64,000 bases of DNA. It comes from Magicicada septendecula (Eukaryota > Arthropoda > Insecta > Hemiptera > Cicadidae). Location of the stretch: contig CM068373.1 in NCBI GenBank assembly GCA_034769895.1, positions 281,323,879 through 281,387,878 of the forward strand, given 5' to 3'. The position numbers and the translations under genes were made by a program. This document shows, piece by piece, positions 12,121 through 22,896 of this stretch. Numbering within the stretch: position 1 is the first letter of the stretch; every line of letters starts with the position of its first letter. Under the pieces are notes generated by a model, which did no database searches, was not told the origin of the DNA, and was given only the letters and a program-made list of their open reading frames with translations.

Positions 12121-12264
12121 TTACGTTGTAACAACAGTAAAGTACTTGAAAATGCATTTAAACTTTTTCAAACAATGGTAATTGTTAAAAATAAAATAAT
12201 TTTGTTGCCAGGCAATAAAATTATAATTTTTTCATTTTAATGTAAATTATGTATGAGTTAATAT

Positions 12265-13050
12265 ACGAGGTGTGTTCATAAAAAGACCAAACGTTTTGAG
12301 TAACACATCAATCCGCACAAACGACGCGCCGCGACTTTGCGCGCACCTAGCGGTAGTTTTTGACAACAAACTACCACTTATTGTGTTCTGCTATTAGCAG
12401 TAGTCTTTGAGGATATGATATTGAGTGGGGACGTGCACACGCTGGCCGGCGGATTAGTGACAAAGCGATTAAGAAAGACCGCGAGAACAACGTGTGCGTA
12501 TGAAATTTTGCAGCAAAACTAGGATAAACTTTTCAGAGACATTCTGGTTTTCAATTAAGCATACGCGGAAGCCTGCGTGAGGCGAACGATTAGTTTAAGA
12601 ATTTTTAAAGAGGGAAAAACAATGGTCGGTGCAGATCAAAGCGATATTGAAGATCATGGGAAGAGAGCTCGTGATGTGGTAATTGTAAATCATCGTTTAA
12701 ATGCCGATACTTTCTGACAGAATCCATTTAAGATCGTAAAATTAAATTTTGATAGAAAAATTTAAATGTATCGTATCACTGAAAAATTCTTACTGTGTTT
12801 GTTGACGACGATCAGAAAGAGACCCGTTTTGAAATCGGTCAACAACTGCGTACCAATGCAAATGGTAATGAAAACTTTGGAAGACAATGGAAATAGCTCT
12901 GTAGAGATTTTACGAAGTCAGCAGCAAAATTTTATACCCACGTTGTGTTAAGATCTTCATTCTCACTTCGTAATAAATCCGCCGGACTGTGTGTGCCAGT
13001 GCCCACTACAGCGCGTGTAGCTCGAAGACTGAAGATCGTGACAGAACAGA
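12265..13050 (+). pseudogene. possible decayed mariner-like element
   Basis: It begins ACGAGGTGTGTTCATAAAAA, close to the ACGAGGTGTG start of many mariner inverted repeats. Near 12485-12600 the plus strand encodes a broken string with EQRVxMKFC and an ETF...RIFKEGK pattern, similar to the N-terminal helix-turn-helix part of mariner transposases (EQR..IKFCVKLGK, RFKEGR). Further on I cannot align it to the DD34D catalytic domain. Many stops are present and no matching right end was found, so the call is tentative. Confidence 0.3.
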
Positions 13051-13054
13051 GAAA

Positions 13055-13873
13055 ACGGCACGCACGCACGCACGCACACACAAAATTCGCGTTATTTCTG
13101 GCCTCTCATGTTTATTTTCTTACATTTGCACGCTTTTTAAATGAAAAGTGCCGAAACCCACACCAACATAACGCGTGCAAGCCGAAAAATGGACATCAAT
13201 TTGCTTCCTGTGGATCGCTGGGCAGTGTAACTGCACGTGTTTACAGAGGAACGATTCATAGATAGAGTTTTCGTCTTTAGGGAATGAACCCTCTGCAAGA
13301 TGCTGAGGCTCCATGAGTGACTTCGGAGCGCTCCTTCTTTTTCGCGTGTTTTTTCTGTGAAACATACACTGTAGATTCGCAGCTTTACTCTAAGCAACGA
13401 TCAATAGGAAATGTTGACAATTTTAGTGCACGGTGTACCCTCATTCACACTAAACCTGCTCTGATGTTTTAATTACGGACATCATAATATTAAAACTTTG
13501 GAAACTTGAGCACTACTTAATGCAGATCAATCATCAACTTATACAAGCGATTAATTTTATGCATATTTTTTATATATATGTGTACAACGTTATCGGCAAC
13601 AAAGAAGTAGTTTTTGTTAAAATTCCTTCCCGAGATATTTGGCCGTAGTCCAATGTTTTCTACAAAACCAGACGTTTCGGCAATGCCATCGACTTCCATC
13701 AACAGTGAAAATCGAGTTCGATAACGTGAGGTGGTATATGTTAGTGACCACAGTACTGTGGTTAAGGCTGAAGCAGTAAGTAGAAAGAAGTAGTTTCTAT
13801 GGTAATATTTCATTTCGAAAATGATTTTAAATTTAAAACTTAGAATATGGAAGTCATGTATGGTTCTCCGTAC
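13055..13873 (-). repeat. right arm of the large inverted repeat
   Basis: Reverse copy of 10073-10905. It starts in CGCACGCACG/CACACA microsatellite and ends in the family 3 LINE 3' terminus (GGAAGTCATGTATGG at about 13850). It differs from the left arm by scattered substitutions, so it is not an exact recent copy. Confidence 0.8.
13601..13796 (-). mobile_element. second copy of the 170-bp hammerhead-bearing insert
   Basis: AAAGAAGTAGTTT at 13601-13613 and 13784-13796 brackets the reverse copy of the 10161-10330 insert. The GAAAC half of the hammerhead core is kept (13674-13678 reversed) but the CUGAUGA half reads CTGTTGA, so this copy is probably inactive. Confidence 0.65.
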
Positions 13874-13920
13874 CGATAATTTAATTACTTTTACCAGCAA
13901 TATTAAAAAGCTCCAGAAGT

Positions 13921-16900
13921 TGGCAGCACACCTTGCCGAATGTCGCGGTACAGCAGTATACAGCGGCTCACCCGTTGAGAAGCACTGGATTGAAGAAAGA
14001 GAGCTTACCCACGATAAGTTGAAGAGCTCAACTAGGTACCCCGGCCTTTTTACAACCGGGCTTGCAAAATGTCGTAAACCCCTGGGGACACAGAATATCG
14101 CAGCACAGCAGTATACCGCGGCACACTCGTAGACAACCACTGGATTAAAGTAATAGGCCTTACCCACGACAAGTTGAGGCAAAGTTGAAGAGTTCAACTA
14201 GGCACCCCGGCCTTGTTACACCTGGGCTTGCCATATGTCGTAAACCCTGGAGACACAGAATATCGTGGCACAGCAGAATACCGCGGCACACTCGTAGAGA
14301 ACCACTGGATTAAAGTAAGAGACCTTACCCACGACAAGCTGAAGCAAAGTTGAAGAGTTCAATTAGGCACCCCGGCCTTGTTACAAACGGGGTTGCCATA
14401 TGTCGTAAACCCCTGGGGACACAGAATATCGCGGCACAGCTGTATACCCCGTCACACCCGTTGAGAAGCACTGGATTAAAATAAGAGACCTTACCCACGA
14501 CAAGTTGAAGAGCTCAACTAGGTACCCCGGCCTTGTTACAACCGGGCTTGCCATATGTCGTAAACCCCTGGACACACAGAATATCGCGGCACAGCAGTAT
14601 ACCGCGGCACAACCGTTGAGAACCACTGGATTAAATTACCTAAGAGACCTTACCAACGAAAAGTTGAAGAAAAGTTGAAGATTTCAACTAGGCACCCCGG
14701 CCTTGTTACAACCGGGCCTGAAATATGTCGTAAACCCCTGGAGACACAGAATATCGCGGCACAGCAGTAAACAGCGGCACACCCGTTGAGAAGCACTGGA
14801 TTAAAATAAGAGACCTTACCCACGACAAGTTGAAGAGCTCAACTAGGTACCCCGGCCTTGTTACAACCGGGCTTGCCATATGTCGTAAACCCCTGGAGAC
14901 ACAGAATATCGCAGCACAGCAGTATACCGCGGCAAACTCGTAGACAACCACTGGATTAAATTAAGAGACCTTACCCCCGACAAGTTGAGGCAAAGTTGAA
15001 GAGTTCAACTAGGTACCCCGGCCTTGTTTCAACTGGGCTTGCCATTTTTCGTAAACGCTGGAGACACAGAATATAGCGGCACAGCAGTATACCGCGGCAC
15101 ACCCGTTGAGAACCACTGGATTAAAGTAAGAGACCTTACCCACGACAAGTTGAAGATTTCAACTAGGCACCCCGGCCTTGTTACAACCGGGCTTGCCATT
15201 TTTCGTAAACGCTGGAGACACAAAATATAGCGGCACAGCAGTATACCGCGGCACACCCGTTGAGAGCCACTGGATTAAAGTAAGAGACCTTACCCACGAC
15301 AAGATGAAGATTTCAACTAGGCACCCCGGCCTTGTTACAACCGGGCCTGAAATATGTCGTAAACCCCTGGAGACACAGAATATCGCGGCACAGCAGTAAA
15401 CAGCGGCACACCCGTTGAGAAGCACTGGATTAAAATAAGAGACCTTACCCACGACAAGTTGAAGAGCTCAACTAGGTACCCCGGCCTTGTTACAACCGGG
15501 CTTGCCATATGGCGTAAACCCCTGGAGACACAGAATATCGCAGCACAGCAGTATACCGCGGCACACTCGTAGACAACCACTGGATTAAATTAAGAGGCCT
15601 TACCCCCGACAAGTTGAGGCTAAGTTGAAGAGTTAAACTAGGCACCCCGGCCTTGTTTCAACTGGGCTTGCCATATGTCGTAAACGCTGGAGACACAGAA
15701 TATAGCGGCACAGCAGTATACCGCGTCACACCCGTTGAGAAGAACTGGATTAAAATAAAAGACCTTACCCACGACAAGTTGAAGAGCTCAACTAGGTACC
15801 CCGGCCTTGTTACAACCGGGCTTGCCATATGTCGTAAACCCCTGGAGACACAGAATATCGCAGCACAGCAATATACCGCGGCACACTCGTAGACAACCAC
15901 TGGATTAAATTAAGAGACCTTACCCCCGACAAGTTGAGGCAAAGTTGAAGAGTTAAACTAGGCACCCCGGCCTTGTTTCAACTGGGCTTGCCATATGTCG
16001 TAAACGCTGGAGACACAGAATATAGCGGCACAGCAGTATACCGCGTCACACCCGTTGAGAAGAACTGGATTAAAATAAAAGACCTTACCCACGACAAGTT
16101 GAAGAGCTCAACTAGGTACCCCGGCCTTGTTACAACCGGGCTTGCCATATGTCGTAAACCCTGGAGACACAGAATATAGCGGCACAGCAGTATACCGCGT
16201 CACACCCGTTGAGAAGAACTGGATTAAAATAAAAGACCTTACCCACGACAAGTTGAAGAGCTCAACTAGGTACCCCGGCCTTGTTACAACCGGGCTTGCC
16301 ATATGTCGTAAACCCTGGAGACACAGAATATAGCGGCACAGCAGTATACCGCGTCACACCCGTTGAGAAGAACTGGATTAAAATAAAAGACCTTACCCAC
16401 GACAAGTTGAAGAGCTCAACTAGGTACCCCGGCCTTGTTACAACCGGGCTTGCCATATGTCGTAAACCCTGGAGACACAGAATATCGCGGCACAGCAGTA
16501 TACCGCGGCACACCCGTTGAGAAGCACTGGATTAAAATAAGAGACCTTACCCACGGCAAGTTGAAGAGCTCAACTAGGTACCCCGGCCTTGTTACAACCG
16601 GGCTTGCCATATGTCGTAAACCCTTGGAGACACAGAATACCGCGGCACAGCAGTATACCGCGGCACACCTGTTGAGACCCACTGGATTAAAGTAAGGCGC
16701 CTTACCCACGACAAGTTGACGAGTTCAACTAGGCACCCCGGCCTTGTTACAACCGGGCTTGCCATATGTCGTAAACCCCTGGAGACACAGAATATCGCAG
16801 CACAGCAGTATACCGCGGCACACTCGTAGACAACCACTGGATTAAATTAAGAGACCTTACCCCCGACAAGTTGAGGCAAAGTTGAAGAGTTAAACTAGGC

Positions 16901-17862
16901 AACCCGGCCTTGTTTCAACTGGGCTTGCCATATGTCGTAAACGCTGGAGACACAGAATATAGCGGCACAGCAGTATACCGCGTCACACCCGTTGAGAAGA
17001 ACTGGATTAAAATAAAAGACCTTACCCACGACAAGTTGAAGAGCTCAACTAGGTACCCCGGCCTTGTTACAACCGGGCTTGCCATATGTCGTAAACCCTG
17101 GAGACACAGAATATAGCGGCACAGCAGTATACCGCGTCACACCCGTTGAGAAGAACTGGATTAAAATAAAAGACCTTACCCACGACAAGTTGAAGAGCTC
17201 AACTAGGTACCCCGGCCTTGTTACAACCGGGCTTGCCATATGTCGTAAACCCTGGAGACACAGAATATCGCGGCACAGCAGTATACCGCGGCACACCCGT
17301 TGAGAAGCACTGGATTAAAATAAGAGACCTTACCCACGGCAAGTTGAAGAGCTCAACTAGGTACCCCGGCCTTGTTACAACCGGGCTTGCCATATGTCGT
17401 AAACCCTTGGAGACACAGAATACCGCGGCACAGCAGTATACCGCGGCACACCTGTTGAGACCCACTGGATTAAAGTAAGGCGCCTTACCCACGACAAGTT
17501 GACGAGTTCAACTAGGCACCCCGGCCTTGTTACAACCAGGCTTGCCATATGTCGTAAACCCCTGGAGACACAGAATATCGCGGTATAGCAGTATACCGCG
17601 GCACACCCGTCGAGAACCACTGGATTAAAGTAAGGGGCCTTACCCACGACAAGTTGAAGAGTTCAACTAGGCACCCCGGCCTTGTTGCAACCGGGCCTGG
17701 CATATGTCGTAAACCCCTGGCGACACAGAATATCGCGGCACACCCGAAGCACTGGATTAAAGTTAGAGACCTTACCCACGACAAGTTGAAATGTTCAACT
17801 AGGTACCCCGGCCTTGTTACAACCGTGCTTGCCCTATGTCGTAAATACCTGGAGACACAGAA
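13921..17862. repeat. complex satellite array, about 25 monomers near 154 bp
   Basis: Monomers carry, in order, CCGTTGAGAACCACTGGA, GACCTTACCCACGACAAG, GAGCTCAACTAGG, CCCCGGCCTTGTTACAACC, GGGCTTGCCATATGTCG, TGGAGACACAGAATATCGC and GGCACAGCAGTATACCGCGG. Regular units step by exactly 154 (for example 15973, 16127, 16281, 16435). Variants with an extra GAGGCAAAGTTGAAG piece are longer. On the minus strand each monomer contains CCAGTGGTTCTCAACGG, close to the CAGTGGTTCTCAA terminus of Charlie-type hAT transposons, so the array probably arose from a hAT end. The many 60-114 aa frames on both strands are by-products of the period, not genes. Confidence 0.9.
16167..17520. repeat. higher-order duplication inside the satellite (783-bp shift)
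   Basis: The stretch from about 16950 to 17520 repeats about 16167 to 16737 with a 783-base offset (five monomers), and the encoded frames are identical over 97 residues. A second offset of 937 (six monomers) links 15.8-16.1 kb with 16.75-17.05 kb. This points to recent unequal exchange. Confidence 0.75.
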
Positions 17863-17877
17863 TTTTAATGCCATTTA

Positions 17878-17879
<2 letters not shown>

Positions 17880-17966
<87 letters not shown>

Positions 17967-18028
17967 CCATCACCACCACCACCACCATCATCATCACCAC
18001 CACCACCACCACCACCACCACCACCACT
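17880..18028. repeat. (TCA)n then (CAC)n microsatellite
   Basis: About 85 bases of pure TCA/CAT repeat pass into interrupted CAC repeats. It abuts the 3' end of the minus-strand LINE that follows, so it is probably the expanded (TGA)n tail of that LINE. Confidence 0.9.
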
Positions 18029-18392
18029 CTAAGGACTAGGCCTTAGACCTGTTCCGGAACCCATCTCCTCCTCTGTCTACCGACATCTCTCTTCCCAGTA
18101 GGGTGATAAGGCAAGGCAGCCACAGGTAATCGGATATCAGGTATGCGGTTCAAGTTCACACCATCTCCTTCTGTGGTCTTCAATCTTCTGGTCCAGTGAT
18201 ACAATGTTTAAATCGCGTCTAATATCCTCGTTCCTTCTCCGATCGAAGAGGGAACAACCTTGCTTCCCTCTTAGAAATTCCGTTTCGGCTGCCTGAATCC
18301 TCTGCACATTCCTTTTACCAAGAGTCCATGTCTCACTAGCATACAGCAATGTGGGGACAGCCACAGTTTTAGAAAAATTCATTGAGGTATCC
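18029..18392 (-). mobile_element. RTE-like LINE 3' fragment (family 1b)
   Basis: The minus strand encodes TVAVPTLLYASETWTL, then RIQAAETEFLRG and RRNEDIRRDLNIVSLDQKIEDHRRRW, the conserved region after the RT domain of insect RTE-like endonuclease-reverse transcriptases. It has the same 3' UTR (AGGCCT around AAGGACTAGGCC on the plus strand) as 49306-49830. 5' truncated, no catalytic motif retained. Confidence 0.85.
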
Positions 18393-19120
18393 TTCCGTGT
18401 TTTATTTTATTTTTTTATATTTTAGCTTCAATAATTTCAATAATTTAGTTTGATTATTATTTAAAAGCACAACATATTAACTTTACAATACATTGCTTTT
18501 AGTAAGCGTGAATAAAGTATGTCTGTTTCCACTTAATTGATTTTCTTGTATTTCTAAAATTATTGTAACTTTAGGAGTGTTAACAGTTATAATTCTTTAA
18601 CATTTTGACTACGTCTTATTAAATATACAGTAAAATGTTAAGTCAGCCACGATATTTACTCAGTGGCACGGGTTTGACGAGATTTATCTCGTCAGCCGCG
18701 TTCAGTCTTCTGTTAAATCCACTTCGTTTAACTCTTTCATGAAAAAGAGTTACCTTAAGTAAAACAAGTTTACATTTTTCATGTAAAAAAATGCGTGTTT
18801 GAACAAAATTTGCAATATTTTGTCTGCTGCGTAGCCATTTTAATTAAAAATATTATAATCTTATTTGGTGAGAAATCATGAAGAATTTAAATAATAATAT
18901 AGCATACGTTGTATCATACATTATGTACTACACTTTTCACGCTAACAATATTCTTACAACGGTAGCGTAGATTGTGACCTTAAAACAGTAAGTGGAATTA
19001 ATAAAAACCAGAATAATCGATACTCTAAATTTTTACTAAAACGTTTCTAAACAAACTACAATCGTTTTTCAACAGTTCTCGTTATACAAACGTAAAATAT
19101 GAGGATCAGTTGAAAAGTTT
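18393..19120. other. AT-rich spacer
   Basis: No ORF or repeat of note was recognised. Confidence 0.4.
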
Positions 19121-19124
19121 ACAG

Positions 19125-19345
19125 AGCGACATCTGTAGCTCAGCGGTAGAACTAAAATTTTTCGTGTGTTGTTAGAATCATATTCACCATAAAGACAAGG
19201 AAAGAGACAAGGCTTACATTTTATAAAAGAATGGCAGTGCCTGTTTTACTATATGGATATGAAAAAACCGGATTTAATGGAGAAGATTAAAAACCGTGTT
19301 CAGACTTTGTAAATGAAGTTTCTGATAAGAAATAAAATAAATAAT
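19125..19345 (+). pseudogene. tRNA-like A-box followed by a LINE relic
   Basis: TGTAGCTCAGCGGTAGAA at about 19130 fits a tRNA A-box, but no good B-box or cloverleaf follows. From 19190 the plus strand gives a decayed RTE-like string (RKETRLTFYKRMAVPVLLYGYE, given here in part). It could be a tRNA-derived SINE head joined to a LINE tail, or chance. Confidence 0.35.
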
Positions 19346-20146
19346 GTAACATTATCTTATATTGAAATAAAACAATATTTTATAATAATAATAAGTTACC
19401 AATAAATTTATAATAGATGACTGTAAATATTATTATTTACAACAATATGTAAAAATTTATAATATAAATATATAATAATTTACAATAAATTAATAATATC
19501 TAATAATATTTATTAGTATATTATTAAGTATAATAATAGTATAAATATAAAATAATATACACTTTATATTACTATTTAATGAATTAATATTTTTCATTAT
19601 AATATATTTATTGTACATTATTATTTTTATTTAACGAAAATACAATATAATATTATATAAAAAACTTAAAGCAAACGTTTATCATAAGAAAGTATTATAA
19701 ATACGGGTATGCTGTAATTACGAATTTACACTGACTTAATACGTGTTCCCAAATTGCAAAAGATAGGACAGTTTTCTTTATTGAATAGATTTTATGTTCT
19801 TTTTTTTTCCCTCGAGTTAGCAACAGAAGGGTTGACTAGGGTTGGCATTCTTCTACCAATTTCCATTTTATAGACGTCATTTCAAGTGGGAAAGTTAAGC
19901 AGTGAACTTTCAGCGAAAATTGTTGTCGTTGATTTTGTAGACTGTACAGCTGGCTTTTGTATTCTGTTCTGCACTGCCTTACTATGTCGTTTCAAAACAT
20001 CAAACTGTTTGATTTGTAAAACACTGTTAGTAATCTAATATAATTATAAATATATTTGTATTATATGATTATGTTTATAATATATAATATCTATTTACAT
20101 AAACTAAAGGTAAATATGAATAAAACAAAGTACGTGGCAATAGATG
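19346..20146. other. very AT-rich low-complexity DNA
   Basis: 19360-19700 consists almost only of A and T in short TAATA/ATAATA-like words; the rest is AT-rich spacer without an ORF. It ends at the ACCT target site of the next LTR element. Confidence 0.6.
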
Positions 20147-20150
20147 ACCT

Positions 20151-21391
20151 TGTGACGATTTAAAAAATATTTAAATCGCACAAATAAAAAAATTGCTTTC
20201 TAACAAGTAAGAGTATTATCCACCCCTTACCTACACCTAGATTCCTGCATCAACTTGAAATTGTCCCGTACCAACACGCAAAGAACGGTGTTAATTAAAT
20301 AATAATAATAATTACGTTAATTATTTAAAATACGACTATATAAATAAGGAAATTTCTAATTCGTAATAAAGTTAACATAAAGTATAATTAACAATTTAAT
20401 TAATGAATAATTAATAGGTCTACTAAATAAAAGAACTATTTTCTCAGTGCGTAACTGACCCCTCGCCGCTAAACTATGCACACAGTCGCTAGTAGAACTT
20501 CGACATGTAAAGATGTCAGTTTTGTGTTGTCCACATACACGTAGGTGTATGCCGTTAAAAACATATATCCAGTTTGTGGTGATATTATTTTGAAAAATGT
20601 AGCGTGGAAAAATAAAAAAAAATATATAATGTAGTGTGTGAAGAGTTATAAAAAAAAAATAAAAGAAAGTAAAACTTAGCCGACACATCTCTTAAAAAAT
20701 AAAACTGTAAGTGGAAAGATATGTTACTTACCAGACTTTAGTACTGCAAAATAAGAACTGTAATTAAGGTGTAAAATGTGAACTACAAACTCCAGAAGTG
20801 GAAAACTCAAACTACAACAGTATGAACTTCAAGTAAAAAATCCGATCGTCGAGACTACCAGATACAATCAACCCAATGTAGCATCGAGAGGAACCATGTA
20901 TTGCACCCTAGAAGACGACAGAAGATGACCATCATGGACCCCACAACAACCTCATGTTAAATTCAGCTGATATCCAAACATAACATTTGTAAAAGTTTGT
21001 TTCGGTAAGATATACCGATAATAATTTGGTTAAAGTTGTGATAAATTAAAACTTAACAAAGTTCAGTCCCGGATCCAAGGTACTTGAAACAATATATAGA
21101 TGAATACTTTTGAGATAAAAGGAATAAGACATTTAATATTTTTACAGCATTAAACGCTGAATTTACTAGAGTAATTCTTTTAAAAAATAAGTAAACCATG
21201 AGATTTGAGTAATAATAAAGAGATGTTTTTGCTAACACCTAGCGAGTGAATAAATTTATGCAATCCTTGACTATTTCCTATGTAATAATGTGTTATAATT
21301 TGTTAGTAAGTAAGTTTTACTAACAACGGCAGCTAGTTTAATTAACAGGTAACGAATTGAACTACTCCCCGACGTATGTAAGATCGTAACA
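20151..21391 (-). repeat. LTR (left copy)
   Basis: Starts TGTGACGATTTAAA and ends GATCGTAACA on the plus strand; highly similar to 22897-24275. Confidence 0.85.
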
Positions 21392-22896
21392 AGCTTTTAC
21401 GGTACCAAAATTGCGCCACTCTGCTTATTTATATAAAAGGTTTGTAAGCATCGTGTCGCATACAAAATTGCGTCACTGATCTTTGTAAAAGTAATAATAA
21501 TTGTGTATTGTGTTGTTGTAATAATTATATTGTATATTGTTATAATTCTGTAACAATAACTTTGACAAACATAAATTTATTCACTCTGAAATAAAAAAAA
21601 AAAGAGTAAAATTTGAATTAAAATATAAGAATATTAGTATCGTGACTTTGCCGTAATAAACAAGTGATCGCTGGTAAATATTCCATTCTAAACCTGTCGG
21701 TATGAACCAGTCTGTTCATGTTAAATACGTGTTGAGGAATGTAAACTCTCCCCTTTTGTATGCACGCATCTCATTCAAAACCTCCCCTCGCTAACCTAAC
21801 AGACAAACTTAGACACGATCTTTTCCTGTTCTGAATTGTCGTACCTATGTTACCACCCTATGTAACAATTCGACTCCTTAAAACAGCTGACCCTTTGTGC
21901 TATTGTTAAAGCAATGAACTTTTCGTATATGAAATTTCTCTCTACTATACAATGGTATTAGCGTTTTGTTTTGACTAATTAAATATGACAGTACAGAAAA
22001 TTGAATTGTTGTGAGATAAATTTAATTTGATTAATTAGTGTAAGATTCTATATGTAATAAGAGATATATATATATGTGCGTTTAAATGAATTCAAATTTC
22101 ATGAGTGTTTGATATAAAATAAATAATAAGTACTTTAAATAAAAAGGTTTAATAATAGCTTAAATAAAAATAACGTGTAATAAAAGTGTAAAGTGTAGAA
22201 GTAAAATAAGTAAAGAGAAAATAATATTAATAAAAGTATATTTGATTCGTGTAAACGCCCGGTCGTGGCCTGTTCAAAATAATTCCCCCAGCTTGCCAGT
22301 AAGAGACAAACTCGTTCGTACAGGAAACATTGTAGTAAGCCTTCCCCTATTGTTATAAATAATAGCATCGCTAAACAATGAAAACCTCCCTAGTGTATAA
22401 TACAATGCGTCCAGTGTTTGACCCCTCTTAGATTGTAAAAGCTAATTGTTTAAATGTAAATAAAGATTCCCCCTTTGTGAAATTCCGCTTATCTCAGTAG
22501 AATAAGAAATTAGTATTAAGAATGAATCTAAGGTCAAGTATAAGATTGACTTTAGATTACTGTAGTAGAATTAAGAGATATAGGGATAAATACGTAACAC
22601 AGTCACAAGGGCGCAGCACTAAAAAATTCTTTACAAGGGTTAAAGAAAGCGCAGAAAGCTAACCAATATAGTTAGAGTATGCAATGTAATCATTCGGGCC
22701 ACTATATTGCGAAGTTACGGAAACTAAGAGTAAAACATAGATAAATAAGTAATGTTTATTTATATGTAAATAATAGTAAGGTAGATGTTAAGAAAGGAGA
22801 GAAAGGGAATTTCACGAAAGATAAAACTGTAATTGTGTTTATTAGATTTTCTATTACTACCCCACCACCACGTTTTCCTCGTTAGGTGCAGGAGGA
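21392..22896 (-). other. internal region of the non-coding LTR element
   Basis: AT-rich, with no ORF over 77 codons in either direction and no recognised gag or pol motif. No convincing TGG primer site was found next to either LTR. Confidence 0.7.

Larger units (their letters stand above)
11007..12258. mobile_element. foldback-like element with internal tandem repeats
   Basis: The outer about 140-250 bases at both ends are inverted copies of one another (ATACATAATTTACATT...CCTGGCAACAAAATT... at the left, its reverse at 12110-12258). The inside holds four direct copies of a unit near 159 bp, one of which, inverted, merges into the left arm. There is no ORF. This is the structure of a foldback or long-TIR non-autonomous DNA element. 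Superfamily is unknown, and no clear target duplication was found. Confidence 0.65.

Noticed and set aside
13821-17878. About 25 frames of 60-114 codons on both strands at 14-17.9 kb
   Set aside because: They recur with the satellite period, overlap on both strands and end at monomer boundaries; products of tandem repeat structure.
17814-18032. Ser/Pro-rich frame at 17814-18032
   Set aside because: Translation of TCA and CAC microsatellite.
20356-20688. 110-codon minus frame repeated at 23104-23436
   Set aside because: Lies inside the two LTR copies; repeated because the LTR is repeated. No domain.
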